From a bacterium (GTDB lineage Bacteria > Krumholzibacteriota > Krumholzibacteriia > LZORAL124-64-63), in contig JAHIYU010000177.1 of the NCBI GenBank assembly GCA_018814885.1, positions 1 through 40,024 on the forward strand: a DNA stretch of 40,024 bases, written 5' to 3'. The position numbers and the translations under genes are program-made. The notes under the pieces were generated by a model. The model worked only from the letters and a program-made list of their open reading frames with translations, did not search any database and had not been told where the DNA came from. Within the stretch, counting starts at the first letter, position 1, and every line of letters starts with the position of its first letter. Of the stretch, positions 7,939 through 16,115 are shown piece after piece.

Positions 7939-8661
7939 ATGAAGGAAGACGCGGTGGCTTTTTCGGCTGTTGCAGCTGAGGTTGTGTCCTCCGGTCCAAC
8001 TCTCTACCTGGTAGCCGACACGTCACGATCAGCCAGTTTCCGCGGAAAGCTCAAACGCTACAGCGATGTCCTTTTATCGGGCCTCGCGGTTGCGTTGTTG
8101 TCCCCGCTGCTTCTGGTGATCTCGATCCTGGTCAAGAGATCCAGCCCCGGTCCCATCCTGTTCGTGCAGGAGAGGGTTGGCAAGGACGGGGTGCCCTTCC
8201 CGTTCCTGAAATTCCGAACCATGGTCCATAACAGCGACGACGCGATCCATCGTCAGTTCGCCGCCATGTTCATCAACGGGAACGAGAAGGAAACCGCCCA
8301 GGATAATGTCTTCAAGATGACCGATGATCCGCGCGTGACGAGGATCGGCGCCTGGCTGCGCAGGACGTCTCTGGACGAGTTGCCCCAGTTGATCAACATC
8401 ATACGCGGCGAGATGAGCCTGGTCGGGCCACGACCGCCCATCGCCTACGAACTGGATCACTATCAGCCCTGGCACCACGAACGCCTGCGCGTCACGCCCG
8501 GGCTGACTGGTCTCTGGCAGGTGAGCGGTCGCAGCAACGTGACCTTCGAGGAGATGGTCCGACTGGACATCCACTACATCAACACGTGGTCCTTGCGTAT
8601 GGATCTTGAGATCATGCTCAAGACGCTGCCGGTGGTTCTGAGAGGCACCGGAGGCTATTGA
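7939..8661 (+). CDS. Undecaprenyl-phosphate sugar phosphotransferase (bacterial sugar transferase)
   Basis: 240 aa. It transfers a sugar-1-phosphate from a UDP-sugar to undecaprenyl phosphate and so starts a lipid-linked glycan at the inner membrane. One membrane segment (about residues 43-65, following K-R-Y-S-D-V) is typical of the minimal, monotopic family members. Conserved motifs follow: [19 protein letters not shown] (here FLKFRTM), [19 protein letters not shown] and the [12 protein letters not shown] signature. It follows the aminotransferase by about 130 bases, with its own promoter and a GAGGGAGAA ribosome site. A second, different sugar transferase is at 38437, so the cell may start two kinds of glycan. 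Confidence 0.92.
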   Translation: MKEDAVAFSAVAAEVVSSGPTLYLVADTSRSASFRGKLKRYSDVLLSGLAVALLSPLLLVISILVKRSSPGPILFVQERVGKDGVPFPFLKFRTMVHNSDDAIHRQFAAMFINGNEKETAQDNVFKMTDDPRVTRIGAWLRRTSLDELPQLINIIRGEMSLVGPRPPIAYELDHYQPWHHERLRVTPGLTGLWQVSGRSNVTFEEMVRLDIHYINTWSLRMDLEIMLKTLPVVLRGTGGY

Positions 8662-8685
8662 CAGTTCCCGCAAACGAGGGATAAT
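8658..8685 (+). promoter_or_regulatory. Sigma-70-type promoter overlapping the sugar-transferase stop
   Basis: A perfect TTGACA at 8658-8663, containing the TGA stop of the preceding gene, is followed after 16 bases by GATAAT (8680-8685, five of six). The transcription start would be near 8692, about 30 bases before a strong hairpin and 110 bases before the oxidoreductase gene. Confidence 0.55.
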
Positions 8686-8722
8686 CGCTCAAGCTCCTGC
8701 CTCCCGACACGATACAATGAAC

Positions 8723-8758
8723 AAGGCCGGCTTGTGCAGAGGCACCGGCCGGCTTTAC
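8723..8758 (+). terminator. Hairpin between sugar transferase and oxidoreductase
   Basis: AAGGCCGGC (8723-8731) pairs with GCCGGCTTT (8748-8756), and the inner GTGC (8734-8737) pairs with GCAC (8742-8745) around an AGAG loop. Only one mismatch interrupts the helix. The 3' side runs into TTTA, a short U-run, so it could be a weak terminator or an attenuator for the promoter at 8658. Confidence 0.5.
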
Positions 8759-8803
8759 TATGTCTGATCGCCCAACACCGAGACGGGAACGAAGGAGATG
8801 GCA

Positions 8804-9832
8804 ATGCTGAGGATGGCAGCCGTGGGATGTGGCTACTGGGGGCCGAACCTCATCCGGAACTTCAACAATCATCCGGACGTGGACCTCGTCGCCATATGTG
8901 ATCTCAAAGAGGACAGGCGCCGGCACATGGCCAAGCTCTATCCCCAGGCCAAGGTCACGGCGGATTTCGCGGACATCGTCGCGGACGATTCGATACAGGC
9001 CGTGGTCGTGGCGACGCCGGTCTCCACACATTTCCCGCTCGGCAAGGCCGTGCTGGAGAGCGGGAAGCATCTCTTCATCGAGAAGCCCATGGCGGCCAGC
9101 GCCGAGGAATGCCGCCAGCTGGTGGACATCGCCGTCTCCCGCAGGCTGCAGATCATGGTCGGCCACATATTCCTCTTCGTGCCCGCGGTGCGCAAGATCA
9201 AGGATCTGATCCAGAGCGGGGATCTCGGGGAGATCTACTACGTCAACATCCAGCGCGTGAACCTCGGCATCTTCCAGAGCGACGCCAACGTCGTGTGGGA
9301 CCTGGTGCCCCACGACGTAGCCATGCTCAACTACCTCTTCGAATCGACACCGACCCGGGTGTCCGCCACCGGCAAGTGCTTCGTCCAGCGCGACAAGGGC
9401 CTCGAGGACGTGGCGTTCGTCACCCTGGAGTATCCCGGCTCTCAGGTGGCGCACCTGCACGTGAGCTGGCTCGATCCCAACAAGATCCGCGAATCGACCT
9501 TTGTCGGCAGCAAGAAGATGGTCGTCTATGATGACGTGGCGATGACCGACAAGATCCGGATCTACGACAAGGGCGTGGACGTCATGCCCCACTATGACGG
9601 TTTCGGCGAATTCCATCTGGCCTATCGCCATGGCGACATCCTGATCCCCAAGATCGCCCAGCTCGAACCGCTGAAGGTCGAGGCCGGGCATTTCGTGGAT
9701 TGCGTCCTCGGGCGCGCCCAGCCCTTGAGCAACGGGGCGCTCGGCCTGCAGGTCGTCGAAGTGCTGGAGAAGGCGTGCGTCTCCATCAAGGATGGCGGTA
9801 GTCCGCAGGAGCTGACCTTCACTACGGTATAG
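8804..9832 (+). CDS. Gfo/Idh/MocA family NAD(P)-dependent sugar oxidoreductase
   Basis: 342 aa. The Rossmann motif GCGYWGPN lies at the N-terminus, the conserved E-K-P (H-L-F-I-E-K-P-M-A) follows the dinucleotide fold, and W-D-L-V-P-H-D-V-A lies in the catalytic half. These proteins oxidise or isomerise sugars. In polysaccharide clusters, members with GYWGPN near the start include WbpB/WlbA-type 3-dehydrogenases of UDP-GlcNAc-uronate. The DegT aminotransferase upstream would use such a 3-keto product. I choose ATG 8804 because GAAGGAG ends at 8797, directly against the ATG at 8798 but six bases from 8804. The exact substrate is inferred from context. Confidence 0.88.
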   Translation: MLRMAAVGCGYWGPNLIRNFNNHPDVDLVAICDLKEDRRRHMAKLYPQAKVTADFADIVADDSIQAVVVATPVSTHFPLGKAVLESGKHLFIEKPMAASAEECRQLVDIAVSRRLQIMVGHIFLFVPAVRKIKDLIQSGDLGEIYYVNIQRVNLGIFQSDANVVWDLVPHDVAMLNYLFESTPTRVSATGKCFVQRDKGLEDVAFVTLEYPGSQVAHLHVSWLDPNKIRESTFVGSKKMVVYDDVAMTDKIRIYDKGVDVMPHYDGFGEFHLAYRHGDILIPKIAQLEPLKVEAGHFVDCVLGRAQPLSNGALGLQVVEVLEKACVSIKDGGSPQELTFTTV

Positions 9833-9847
9833 CCCGGTGGGTGCAGT

Positions 9848-10975
9848 GTGAGCGAACGACCGTTGCGCGTGGCCATGATCGGCCAGAAGGGCTACCCTCC
9901 GGTCCACGGCGGCATCGAGAAGCACGTGGCCGAGCTGGTGGCCCGGCTGGCCCCGGCCGGCGTGGAAGTCACCATCTACAGCCGTCCCCACTACAGCGAC
10001 GCGCACGGCCCCACGCTGCTCGCTGGCGTCGATGTCCGGCGCCTGGCGAGCATTCCCACCAAGCACTTCGATGCCATCAGCCATACCGTCGCCTGCACCG
10101 TGGATGCCGTCTGGCGGGGGTACGACATCCTGCACTATCACGCCCTGGGACCTGGCCTGCTGTCCGGGATTCCCCGCTGGGTCGCCGGGCGCCGGACCGT
10201 CGTGACGGTGCACGGTCTGGACTGGCAACGCGAGAAATGGGGCCGGGTGGCGCGGGGCATCCTCCGCCTCGGCGAGCACGCCTGCGTCCGCTTGCCCGAC
10301 CGCACCATCGTGGTATCGCACGCTCTGCAGCAGCATTTCCGGGAGCGGCACGGCGCGGAGACAGTGTGCATACCCAACGGCGTCTCGCAACCCGTCCTTC
10401 GCCGGCCCCGTCTGATGTCGAGTCTCGGCGTGCGCAAACCCTACATCCTCTTCGTGGGTCGGCTGGTGCCTGAGAAGGGCTGCCATCTGCTCACGGGCGC
10501 GTACGCGTCCCTGCCCGGGGAACTGCGCGAACGGTTCTCGCTGGTGATCGCGGGCGATGCCGGTTTCACCGAGCGATACGCCGACCAGCTGCGGAAAACG
10601 GCGGGGGAGGAAGTCCTCTTCACGGGCTTCGTGCACGGGGAGGTGCTGGACGAGTTGTACACGAACGCCGAGCTGGTCGTCCTGCCGTCCACGCTCGAAG
10701 GCCTGTCGATCGCCTTGCTCGAGGGCATGAGTTACGGGAAGTGCTGCCTGGTGAGCGATATCCCGCCGAACACGGAGGCCGGAGGCGACTGCGTCCCGTA
10801 CTTCTCTTCGGGCGATGCGCGCGCCTTGACGAACCGCATGGCGGAGCTGCTCGCCGCTCCCGCCGACCGGGCGCGTTTCGGCGCTGCGGCCAGGCGCCGT
10901 GTGCTGAAGGCTTATTCCTGGCAGGAGGCGGCCGACGCCACCCGGAACGTCTACCGCACGCTCATGGCGCGGTGA
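9848..10975 (+). CDS. Glycosyltransferase family 4 (GT-B fold)
   Basis: 375 aa, GTG start. The N-terminal half has GQKGYPPVHGGIEKHV, the usual glycine-rich acceptor loop of GT4 enzymes, and V-T-V-H-G-L-D-W. The C-terminal half has I-L-F-V-G-R-L-V-P-E-K-G, a nucleotide-sugar binding start, and L-P-S-T-L-E-G-L-S-I-A-L-L-E-G-M-S-Y-G, the E-x7-E-like region that binds the donor diphosphate. It would add a sugar to a lipid-linked or surface glycan from an NDP-sugar. It follows the oxidoreductase by 15 bases and is probably co-transcribed. Only a weak ribosome site (GGTGGG) precedes the GTG, but all later starts would cut into the Rossmann fold. Donor and acceptor are unknown. Confidence 0.9.
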   Translation: MSERPLRVAMIGQKGYPPVHGGIEKHVAELVARLAPAGVEVTIYSRPHYSDAHGPTLLAGVDVRRLASIPTKHFDAISHTVACTVDAVWRGYDILHYHALGPGLLSGIPRWVAGRRTVVTVHGLDWQREKWGRVARGILRLGEHACVRLPDRTIVVSHALQQHFRERHGAETVCIPNGVSQPVLRRPRLMSSLGVRKPYILFVGRLVPEKGCHLLTGAYASLPGELRERFSLVIAGDAGFTERYADQLRKTAGEEVLFTGFVHGEVLDELYTNAELVVLPSTLEGLSIALLEGMSYGKCCLVSDIPPNTEAGGDCVPYFSSGDARALTNRMAELLAAPADRARFGAAARRRVLKAYSWQEAADATRNVYRTLMAR

Positions 10976-10984
10976 TTTTCCTGT

Positions 10985-11013
10985 TTGACTTTCAAAGCGG
11001 CTTGCTTGATATT
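10985..11013 (+). promoter_or_regulatory. Promoter of tRNA-Gly
   Basis: TTGACT at 10985-10990 and GATATT at 11008-11013 are separated by 17 bases. The expected start near 11020 lies about 20 bases before the mature tRNA-Gly. Confidence 0.6.
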
Positions 11014-11038
11014 CTGCTTCCCGAAAGATGCATGTTAC

Positions 11039-11114
<76 letters not shown>

Positions 11115-11117
11115 GAC

Positions 11118-11147
11118 AGGAGGGCACGAACGTGTCCTCCTTTTTTT
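11118..11147 (+). terminator. Intrinsic terminator after tRNA-Gly
   Basis: AGGAGG (11118-11123) pairs with CCTCCT (11136-11141), the stem continues through CAC/GTG, and seven T residues follow (11141-11147). A strong Rho-independent terminator four bases after the tRNA. Confidence 0.9.
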
Positions 11148-11221
11148 GTTGCCAGAGCGGGGATGCGTGGCTGCGGTTCATTTCTGCCGGGCTCACCGAC
11201 GCGGCCGGCGGCGCGGCGGGC

Positions 11222-11250
11222 TTGACAGATGTTGTCCAGAACATCATCCT
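11222..11250 (+). promoter_or_regulatory. Probable promoter of tRNA-Cys
   Basis: A perfect TTGACA lies at 11222-11227. The best -10 at 17-base spacing is the weak CATCCT (11245-11250). It begins about 13 bases before the tRNA, a suitable distance for tRNA transcription. Confidence 0.45.
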
Positions 11251-11262
11251 ATAGCTTCCGGA

Positions 11263-11337
11263 GGCGGCATAGCCAAGTGGTAAGGCGACGGTCTGCAAAA
11301 CCGTTATTCCCCGGTTCGAGTCCGGGTGCCGCCTCCA
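11263..11337 (+). tRNA. tRNA-Cys(GCA)
   Basis: A 75-base cloverleaf with encoded CCA. The acceptor GGCGGCA pairs with TGCCGCC, the anticodon loop reads CTGCAAA with anticodon GCA, and the T-arm CCCGG-TTCGAGT-CCGGG is canonical. It reads UGC and UGU cysteine codons. Its neighbours are independent tRNA transcription units on both sides. Confidence 0.96.
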
Positions 11338-11343
11338 GTTCCG

Positions 11344-11367
11344 ACACCGGCTGCGGCCGGTGTTTTT
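11344..11367 (+). terminator. Intrinsic terminator after tRNA-Cys
   Basis: ACACCGGC (11344-11351) pairs perfectly with GCCGGTGT (11356-11363) around TGCG and is followed by TTTTT. It lies six bases after the tRNA end. Confidence 0.9.
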
Positions 11368-11412
11368 CTGTCAGATCCGTCCGTGCGTAGCCGACAACTA
11401 TACGGGCGGTCG

Positions 11413-11441
11413 TTGACACGCCGTATAGGCTGTTCCATGAT
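11413..11441 (+). promoter_or_regulatory. Promoter of tRNA-Leu
   Basis: TTGACA at 11413-11418, 17 bases, then CATGAT at 11436-11441 (four of six). Transcription would start near 11448, three bases before the mature tRNA. The following glycosyltransferase gene, only 64 bases after the tRNA, may be read from here too. Confidence 0.6.
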
Positions 11442-11450
11442 CCGACCGTC

Positions 11451-11538
11451 GCCGGGGTGGCGAAACAGGTAGACGCAAGGGACTTAAAATCCCTCGGAGC
11501 GTTGCTCCGTGCCGGTTCGAGTCCGGCCCTCGGCACCA
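11451..11538 (+). tRNA. tRNA-Leu(TAA)
   Basis: An 88-base class II tRNA with a long variable arm (CGGAGCGTTGCTCCG region) and encoded CCA. The acceptor GCCGGGG pairs with CCTCGGC with one G-U pair, and the anticodon loop CTTAAAA gives anticodon TAA, which reads UUA and UUG. The hairpin that follows (GGCCCTG 11545-11551 with CAGGGCC 11568-11574) lacks a U-run, so read-through into the next gene is plausible. Confidence 0.96.
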
Positions 11539-11602
11539 GTATCGGGCCCTGACCCTACGCGATGGGACAGGGCCGTACCTTAGTGCGCGGGAGACGGATC
11601 CG

Positions 11603-12748
11603 ATGCGCCTTGCATTCCTTTCCATCGGTCGTCACATCCATACCGAGCGCTGGATACTCTGGTTCGCCGAGCGTGGGCACGAGTGCCACCTGCTGACCGT
11701 CCAGCCGGGCGAGATCCCCGGCGTCGCGGTCCACGACATCCGCGCCGGCAGCGGTCCCAAACCCCTGCGCTACGCCTTCTCCCTGCGCCGGGTCAAGACG
11801 CTGTTGCGCGATATCGGGCCCGATCTGCTCAACACGCACTTCCTGACCGGCTATGGCTATTGGGGTCACTTCAGCGGCTTCCATCCCAACGTACTCACCG
11901 TCTGGGGCGACGACATCTACCTGACGCCGCACGAGAACGCGCTGAAGCGCTGGCTCGCCGAGCGGGCGCTGCGCTCCTGCGATGCGCTGACCGGCGACTC
12001 CACGGACATCCTCGCCGCCGCCGCCGCCATGGGGGCTCGCCCCGATCGGGCGTTCCGGGTCCTGTGGGGCGTGGACTTCGCGCGTTTCCGGCCCGGATCG
12101 GCCGCGGCGTGGCGACGGGCACAGGGCTTCGCGGACGATCACCTGCTCTACTTCTCGCCGCGGTCCTTCACCCAACCCTACTACAACATCGACGTGGTGA
12201 TCGAGGCCGCGGCCCGCGTGATGTCCCGGGAGCCCCGGGCGCGCTTTCTCTTCTCGGGTTACGAAGGGGATCCCGCCCCCTTCTGGGCTTCGGCAGAGGA
12301 AGCCGGCATCGCCGGCGTCGCCAAGTTCCTGGGCCGCATACCGCACGAGGAGTTCGCGACGGCTCTCAACGCGGCCGACGTCTTCATCTCGGTGCCGTCG
12401 GTCGACGCTACGGCGGTCAGCCTGCTGGAGGCGATGGCCTGTGGCGATGCCATCGTGGTCTCCAGCCTGCCCTCGTCTGTGGAGTGGATACGCGACGGCG
12501 TTTCCGGTCTGGTGGTCGAGCCGCGCGATGCCGGCGGTCTCGCCCGTGCGCTGCTGCGCTTCGCGGCGGACGCGGACCTGCGCCGTGCATGCGGCGAGGC
12601 GGCCCTGGCGACCGCCCGGCGGGAGGCGGGTTTCGGGCAGAACATGCAGCACGTGGACGACATCTTCCGCTGCCTGGCCGGCACGGGGGGTTCCTGGCCG
12701 GTGTCCGTCGTCTTGCCGGGCCTGCAGGCACGGGGGGGACGGTCATGA
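11603..12748 (+). CDS. Glycosyltransferase family 4-like protein
   Basis: 381 aa. The N-terminus (MRLAFLSIGRHIHTERW) and L-N-T-H-F-L-T-G-Y-G-Y-W-G resemble GT4 enzymes of polysaccharide clusters. The C-terminal Rossmann half has Y-F-S-P-R-S, K-F-L-G-R-I-P-H-E-E-F and S-V-P-S-V-D-A-T-A-V-S-L-L-E-A-M-A-C-G, the donor-binding region ending in the acidic E-A-M-A-C-G motif. It would add a hexose or similar sugar to a growing glycan. It starts 64 bases after tRNA-Leu and overlaps the next glycosyltransferase gene by four bases (ATGA). The specific linkage is unknown. Confidence 0.87.
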   Translation: MRLAFLSIGRHIHTERWILWFAERGHECHLLTVQPGEIPGVAVHDIRAGSGPKPLRYAFSLRRVKTLLRDIGPDLLNTHFLTGYGYWGHFSGFHPNVLTVWGDDIYLTPHENALKRWLAERALRSCDALTGDSTDILAAAAAMGARPDRAFRVLWGVDFARFRPGSAAAWRRAQGFADDHLLYFSPRSFTQPYYNIDVVIEAAARVMSREPRARFLFSGYEGDPAPFWASAEEAGIAGVAKFLGRIPHEEFATALNAADVFISVPSVDATAVSLLEAMACGDAIVVSSLPSSVEWIRDGVSGLVVEPRDAGGLARALLRFAADADLRRACGEAALATARREAGFGQNMQHVDDIFRCLAGTGGSWPVSVVLPGLQARGGRS

Positions 12749-13722
12749 GCATGCGGCTCAGCGTGGTCGTGCCGACCCATGACAAGCTGTCCCAACTGAA
12801 GCGCTCTCTCGCGGCGTTGGCAGCGCAGACCCTGCCCGCTGCGGAGTGGGAGCTGCTGGTCGTCGATGATGGCTCTGGCGACGGCACCGCCGCCTGGCTC
12901 GAGACCGCGTCGGAAAGCTGGTCCGGCCGGCTGCGCGTCGTCTCGCCGGGGCGCAACCTGGGCCGGGCCGCAGCCCGCAACCTGGGCGGGGGAGAGGCAG
13001 CGGGAGAGTGGATCCTCTTCCTGGACGACGACATCGTCGCACCGCCCACCCTGCTGGCTTCCCACGTCGACCTACTCGCGAACCATCCCGGCTGCGGAGT
13101 CATCGGTCTGGTCCGGACCGCGCGCGAAGTCATCGACGGCCCGCATTTCCATTACATCGACTCGCGTGGCGTCGCCAAGGTGAGCGGGGAGCTAGTGCCC
13201 GCTCGTTATCTCGTCACACAGAACACCTCGTTTCCCCGCGCAGCCTTCGTCGCCGTGGGCGGTTTCGACGTGAGGTTCTCGGCATACGGTTTCGAGGACA
13301 TGGAGCTGGGATTCCGTCTGGAGGACGAGCAGGGCATCCGTTTCCTGCCGTTGCGCGAGCCTGTCCCCGAGCACATCCATCATCATGGGCTCGGGGCGTG
13401 GCTGGCCAAGAAGCGGGAATGCGGACACGGCCCGCTGCAACTGCTCGCGGAGCTGCACCCGTCCCGCCTGCCGGAGATGAAGCTGGATCTGGTGATGGAC
13501 GTTTCCGGCGGCGGGCGCGCACCCTGGCACGTGAGGGTCGCCCGTACCCTGGCCCTGGGCCCCGTGCGCACCCTGTTCGAATCGGTCGCCCGCAACTGGC
13601 CCACAGCCAAGTCGTACGCCCCCGTGCTGTTTCCCCTCTATGCAAAACTGTTGGATGTACTGGTCCTTGCGGCCTACTGCCAGGGCTTGTCAGAATTCGG
13701 CCGTACTGATGGCAAAGACTGA
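12745..13722 (+). CDS. Glycosyltransferase family 2 (GT-A fold)
   Basis: 325 aa. LSVVVPTHDKLSQLKRSL opens the GT-A fold, V-V-D-D-G-S-G-D-G-T and F-L-D-D-D-I-V-A-P are the nucleotide and metal-binding DxD regions, and the FEDMELGFRL motif supplies the ED catalytic-base region of GT2 enzymes. Its start ATG overlaps the stop of the preceding glycosyltransferase, so both are probably made together as one translationally coupled pair. The C-terminal region (about 250-325) holds a hydrophobic stretch but no clear multi-span domain. It ends the first polysaccharide cluster. The sugar donor and acceptor are unknown. Confidence 0.9.
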   Translation: MSMRLSVVVPTHDKLSQLKRSLAALAAQTLPAAEWELLVVDDGSGDGTAAWLETASESWSGRLRVVSPGRNLGRAAARNLGGGEAAGEWILFLDDDIVAPPTLLASHVDLLANHPGCGVIGLVRTAREVIDGPHFHYIDSRGVAKVSGELVPARYLVTQNTSFPRAAFVAVGGFDVRFSAYGFEDMELGFRLEDEQGIRFLPLREPVPEHIHHHGLGAWLAKKRECGHGPLQLLAELHPSRLPEMKLDLVMDVSGGGRAPWHVRVARTLALGPVRTLFESVARNWPTAKSYAPVLFPLYAKLLDVLVLAAYCQGLSEFGRTDGKD

Positions 13723-13724
13723 CA

Positions 13725-13766
13725 TGAGTATGACATAATGTCTGAATGTTGACAGTTGTCTGGACG
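13725..13766 (+). promoter_or_regulatory. Tandem imperfect dyads (operator-like) upstream of dnaK
   Basis: GACATAATGTC (13732-13742) is a perfect 5-1-5 dyad and GACAGTTGTC (13751-13760) a perfect 4-2-4 dyad. Each is followed by TG, so TGACA-n-TGTCTG occurs twice, 19 bases apart. A further TGACAT precedes them at 13720. The second dyad overlaps the -35 box TTGACA. This arrangement resembles a regulator-binding site; no CIRCE sequence (the usual HrcA operator) is present. Confidence 0.45.
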
Positions 13767-13777
13767 CGGCACATATT
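13749..13777 (+). promoter_or_regulatory. Sigma-70-type promoter upstream of dnaK
   Basis: TTGACA at 13749-13754, 17 bases, CATATT at 13772-13777. A second perfect TATAAT lies at 13811-13816 without a good -35. Transcription from the first would give dnaK a leader of about 135 bases. Confidence 0.55.
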
Positions 13778-13846
13778 GTCAAAGATCTCTCAACCTGTAT
13801 CTTGTAAATATATAATGAATTACGGCATTTGAGCCAATACGGTCGA

Positions 13847-13862
13847 TTGGCACGGGGATTGT
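13847..13862 (+). promoter_or_regulatory. Sigma-54-like -24/-12 element upstream of dnaK
   Basis: TTGGCACG at 13847-13854 is a perfect -24 element, followed after GGGA by TTGT (13859-13862), one base from the TTGC -12 element. GG and GT are separated by the required ten bases. The C-to-T change at -12 is the weak point. Confidence 0.35.
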
Positions 13863-13918
13863 ATAGGTGCACCTGAATTCGTGCTTTCGGCCCGCGTCAA
13901 GATAAAAGGGAGAGTGTT

Positions 13919-15826
13919 ATGGGCAAGATCATCGGCATCGACCTCGGGACCACCAACAGCGTCGTCAGCGTGATGGAAGGTGACGAGGCCAAGGTCATTC
14001 AGAATAAAGAGGGCAACCGCACGACACCGTCGGTCGTCGCCTGGAACAAGAACGATGAACGTCTGGTCGGTCTGCTGGCCAAGCGCCAGGCCGTGACGAA
14101 CCCCGAGAACACCGTCTATTCGATCAAGCGCTTCATGGGGCGCAAGCACAGTGAAGTCGCCAACGAGATCAACGAAGTTCCCTACACCGTGGTGGCCGGT
14201 CCCAACGGCGATGCACGCGTCAAGACCGTGGCCGGCGAGTTCGCGCCGCCCGAGATCTCCGCCATCATCCTGCAGGCGCTCAAACAGACGGCGGAAGAGT
14301 ATCTGGGCGAACCGGTCAGCGAGGCCGTCATCACCGTGCCCGCTTATTTCAACGACAGCCAGCGGCAGGCCACCAAGGACGCGGGCAAGATCGCAGGTCT
14401 CGACGTCAAGCGCATCATCAACGAGCCCACCGCCGCGGCCCTCGCCTACGGGATCGACAAGAAGAAGGAAGAGACCATCGCCGTATTCGATCTCGGCGGC
14501 GGTACTTTCGACATCTCCATCCTGGAGATCGGCGACGACGTCTTCTCGGTGCTCGCCACCAACGGCGATACCCATCTCGGCGGCGACGATTTCGATCAGG
14601 TAGTCGTGGACCATCTGGTGGACACGTTCTTGAGGGACGAGGGCATAGACCTGAGCAAGGATCCCATGGCCCTGCAGCGCCTGAAGGAGGCCGCCGAGCG
14701 CGCCAAGTGCGAACTGAGCACGTCCGGCCAGACCGAGATAAACCTGCCCTTCATCACCGCCGACCAGGCCGGGCCCAAGCATATGACGCTGACCCTGACC
14801 CGTGCCAAGTTCGAGGCGCTCGTGGAGCATCTCGTCGAGAGCACTGTCGCTCCCTGCCGCGCCTGCCTGAAGGACGCCGGCCTTACGTCCGCTGACATCG
14901 ACGAGGTCATCCTGGTGGGCGGTTCCACGCGCATGCCCTCGGTCCAGGAAAAAGTGAAGGCCATATTCAACAAGGAGCCGAACAGATCGGTCAATCCCGA
15001 CGAGGTCGTGGCCATGGGCGCAGCCATCCAGGGCGGCGTGTTGAGCGGCGAGGACCTGGGCGTGGTGCTGCTCGATGTCACGCCGCTGACCCTGGGTATC
15101 GAGACCCTGGGTGGTGTGCGTACGTCCCTGATCGAGCGCAACACCACGATCCCGACCAAGAAGAGCCAGATCTTCTCCACGGCGGCCGACAACCAGGATA
15201 CCGTGGAGATCGTCGTCCTGCAGGGTGAGCGGGAGATGGCCATGGACAACAAGACCATCGGACGTTTCCAGCTCACCGGCATTCCGACGGCGCCGCGGGG
15301 CATCCCGCAGATCGAGGTCAGCTTCGACATCGATGCCAACGGCATCCTCTCGGTGAGCGCGGTGGACAAGGCCACGGGCAAGGAGCAGTCCATCAAGATC
15401 CAGGCCTCCAGCGGGCTGAGCGAGCAGGAGATCGAGCGCATGGTGAGCGACGCCGATGTCCATGCGGACGAGGACAAGAGGAAGCGCGAACTGATCGATG
15501 CCCGCAACTCGGCCGATAGCGCCGTGCATCGGGTGCGCAAGAGCCTCGACGAATTGAAGGACGATATCGACGAAGTCCTGAAATCGGAGGTGGAGTCCAA
15601 GATCAGGGCAGTCGAGGAGACACTCAAGGGCGACGATGCGGCCATCATCAAGACGGCGACCGATTCCCTGATGCAGTCCATGCAGAAACTGGCCAGCAAG
15701 GCCTACGAAAAGGCCTCCGCCGCTAATGCGGCGGCCGGCAAGGGCCCTGCGGGCGGGGAGGCTGCGGCTGAGGCGCCGGGCCAGGCGGATACTGTCGATG
15801 CGGAATACGAGGTGGTGGACGACTGA
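13919..15826 (+). CDS. dnaK: Chaperone protein DnaK (Hsp70)
   Basis: 635 aa, full length. ATP-dependent chaperone that binds exposed hydrophobic segments with DnaJ and GrpE. The nucleotide-binding domain shows [11 protein letters not shown] at the start, [22 protein letters not shown] and G-G-S-T-R-M-P-S-V. The conserved linker [12 protein letters not shown] precedes the substrate-binding domain, and the C-terminal lid ends in [19 protein letters not shown] just upstream supports the start. Neither dnaJ nor grpE is adjacent, so the gene is a separate unit with an elaborate upstream region (dyads, two sigma-70-type -10 boxes, a sigma-54-like element). No CIRCE element was seen. Confidence 0.98.
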   Translation: MGKIIGIDLGTTNSVVSVMEGDEAKVIQNKEGNRTTPSVVAWNKNDERLVGLLAKRQAVTNPENTVYSIKRFMGRKHSEVANEINEVPYTVVAGPNGDARVKTVAGEFAPPEISAIILQALKQTAEEYLGEPVSEAVITVPAYFNDSQRQATKDAGKIAGLDVKRIINEPTAAALAYGIDKKKEETIAVFDLGGGTFDISILEIGDDVFSVLATNGDTHLGGDDFDQVVVDHLVDTFLRDEGIDLSKDPMALQRLKEAAERAKCELSTSGQTEINLPFITADQAGPKHMTLTLTRAKFEALVEHLVESTVAPCRACLKDAGLTSADIDEVILVGGSTRMPSVQEKVKAIFNKEPNRSVNPDEVVAMGAAIQGGVLSGEDLGVVLLDVTPLTLGIETLGGVRTSLIERNTTIPTKKSQIFSTAADNQDTVEIVVLQGEREMAMDNKTIGRFQLTGIPTAPRGIPQIEVSFDIDANGILSVSAVDKATGKEQSIKIQASSGLSEQEIERMVSDADVHADEDKRKRELIDARNSADSAVHRVRKSLDELKDDIDEVLKSEVESKIRAVEETLKGDDAAIIKTATDSLMQSMQKLASKAYEKASAANAAAGKGPAGGEAAAEAPGQADTVDAEYEVVDD

Positions 15827-15860
15827 CACCGCCGGTATGGCAGTCGTAACCGCGAGCCGA

Positions 15861-15888
15861 GCCGACCGTTGGGCGGTTCGGCCCGTTT
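15861..15888 (+). terminator. Hairpin after dnaK
   Basis: GCCGACCG (15861-15868) pairs with CGGTTCGGC (15874-15882) with one bulged T around a TTGGG loop, followed by CCGTTT. The short T-run makes it a weak intrinsic terminator, 35 bases after the stop codon. Confidence 0.45.
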
Positions 15889-15923
15889 GCCGAGAAAAAC
15901 GAGAAAACGAGTACATTTAAGAT

Positions 15924-15952
15924 TTGACAGTGTAGGATCCGAAATATATGAT
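15924..15952 (+). promoter_or_regulatory. Strong sigma-70-type promoter of the sigma factor gene
   Basis: TTGACA at 15924-15929 and TATGAT at 15947-15952, separated by 17 bases, match 11 of 12 consensus positions. The start would be near 15959, giving the sigma factor message a leader of roughly 155 bases in which I see no known riboswitch. Confidence 0.75.
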
Positions 15953-16115
15953 CGTAGTGATAATGAATTTGAATATATGTTGTAGGTCGCACGAGAAATG
16001 AGGGAACACGGCCCACCCCTTCTGCGTTGATGAGTGGCTGTCTTTCTTGTAACAGCAAGGGATTACACGACACCCAGTTCCAACCCGGTCGGGAAGCGGA
16101 GTTCCAGGAGGTTCC

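Noticed and set aside
13850..13918. Possible CIRCE heat-shock operator upstream of dnaK
   Set aside because: I found no TTAGCACTC-N9-GAGTGCTAA arrangement; GTGCTTTCGG near 13881 has no inverted partner.
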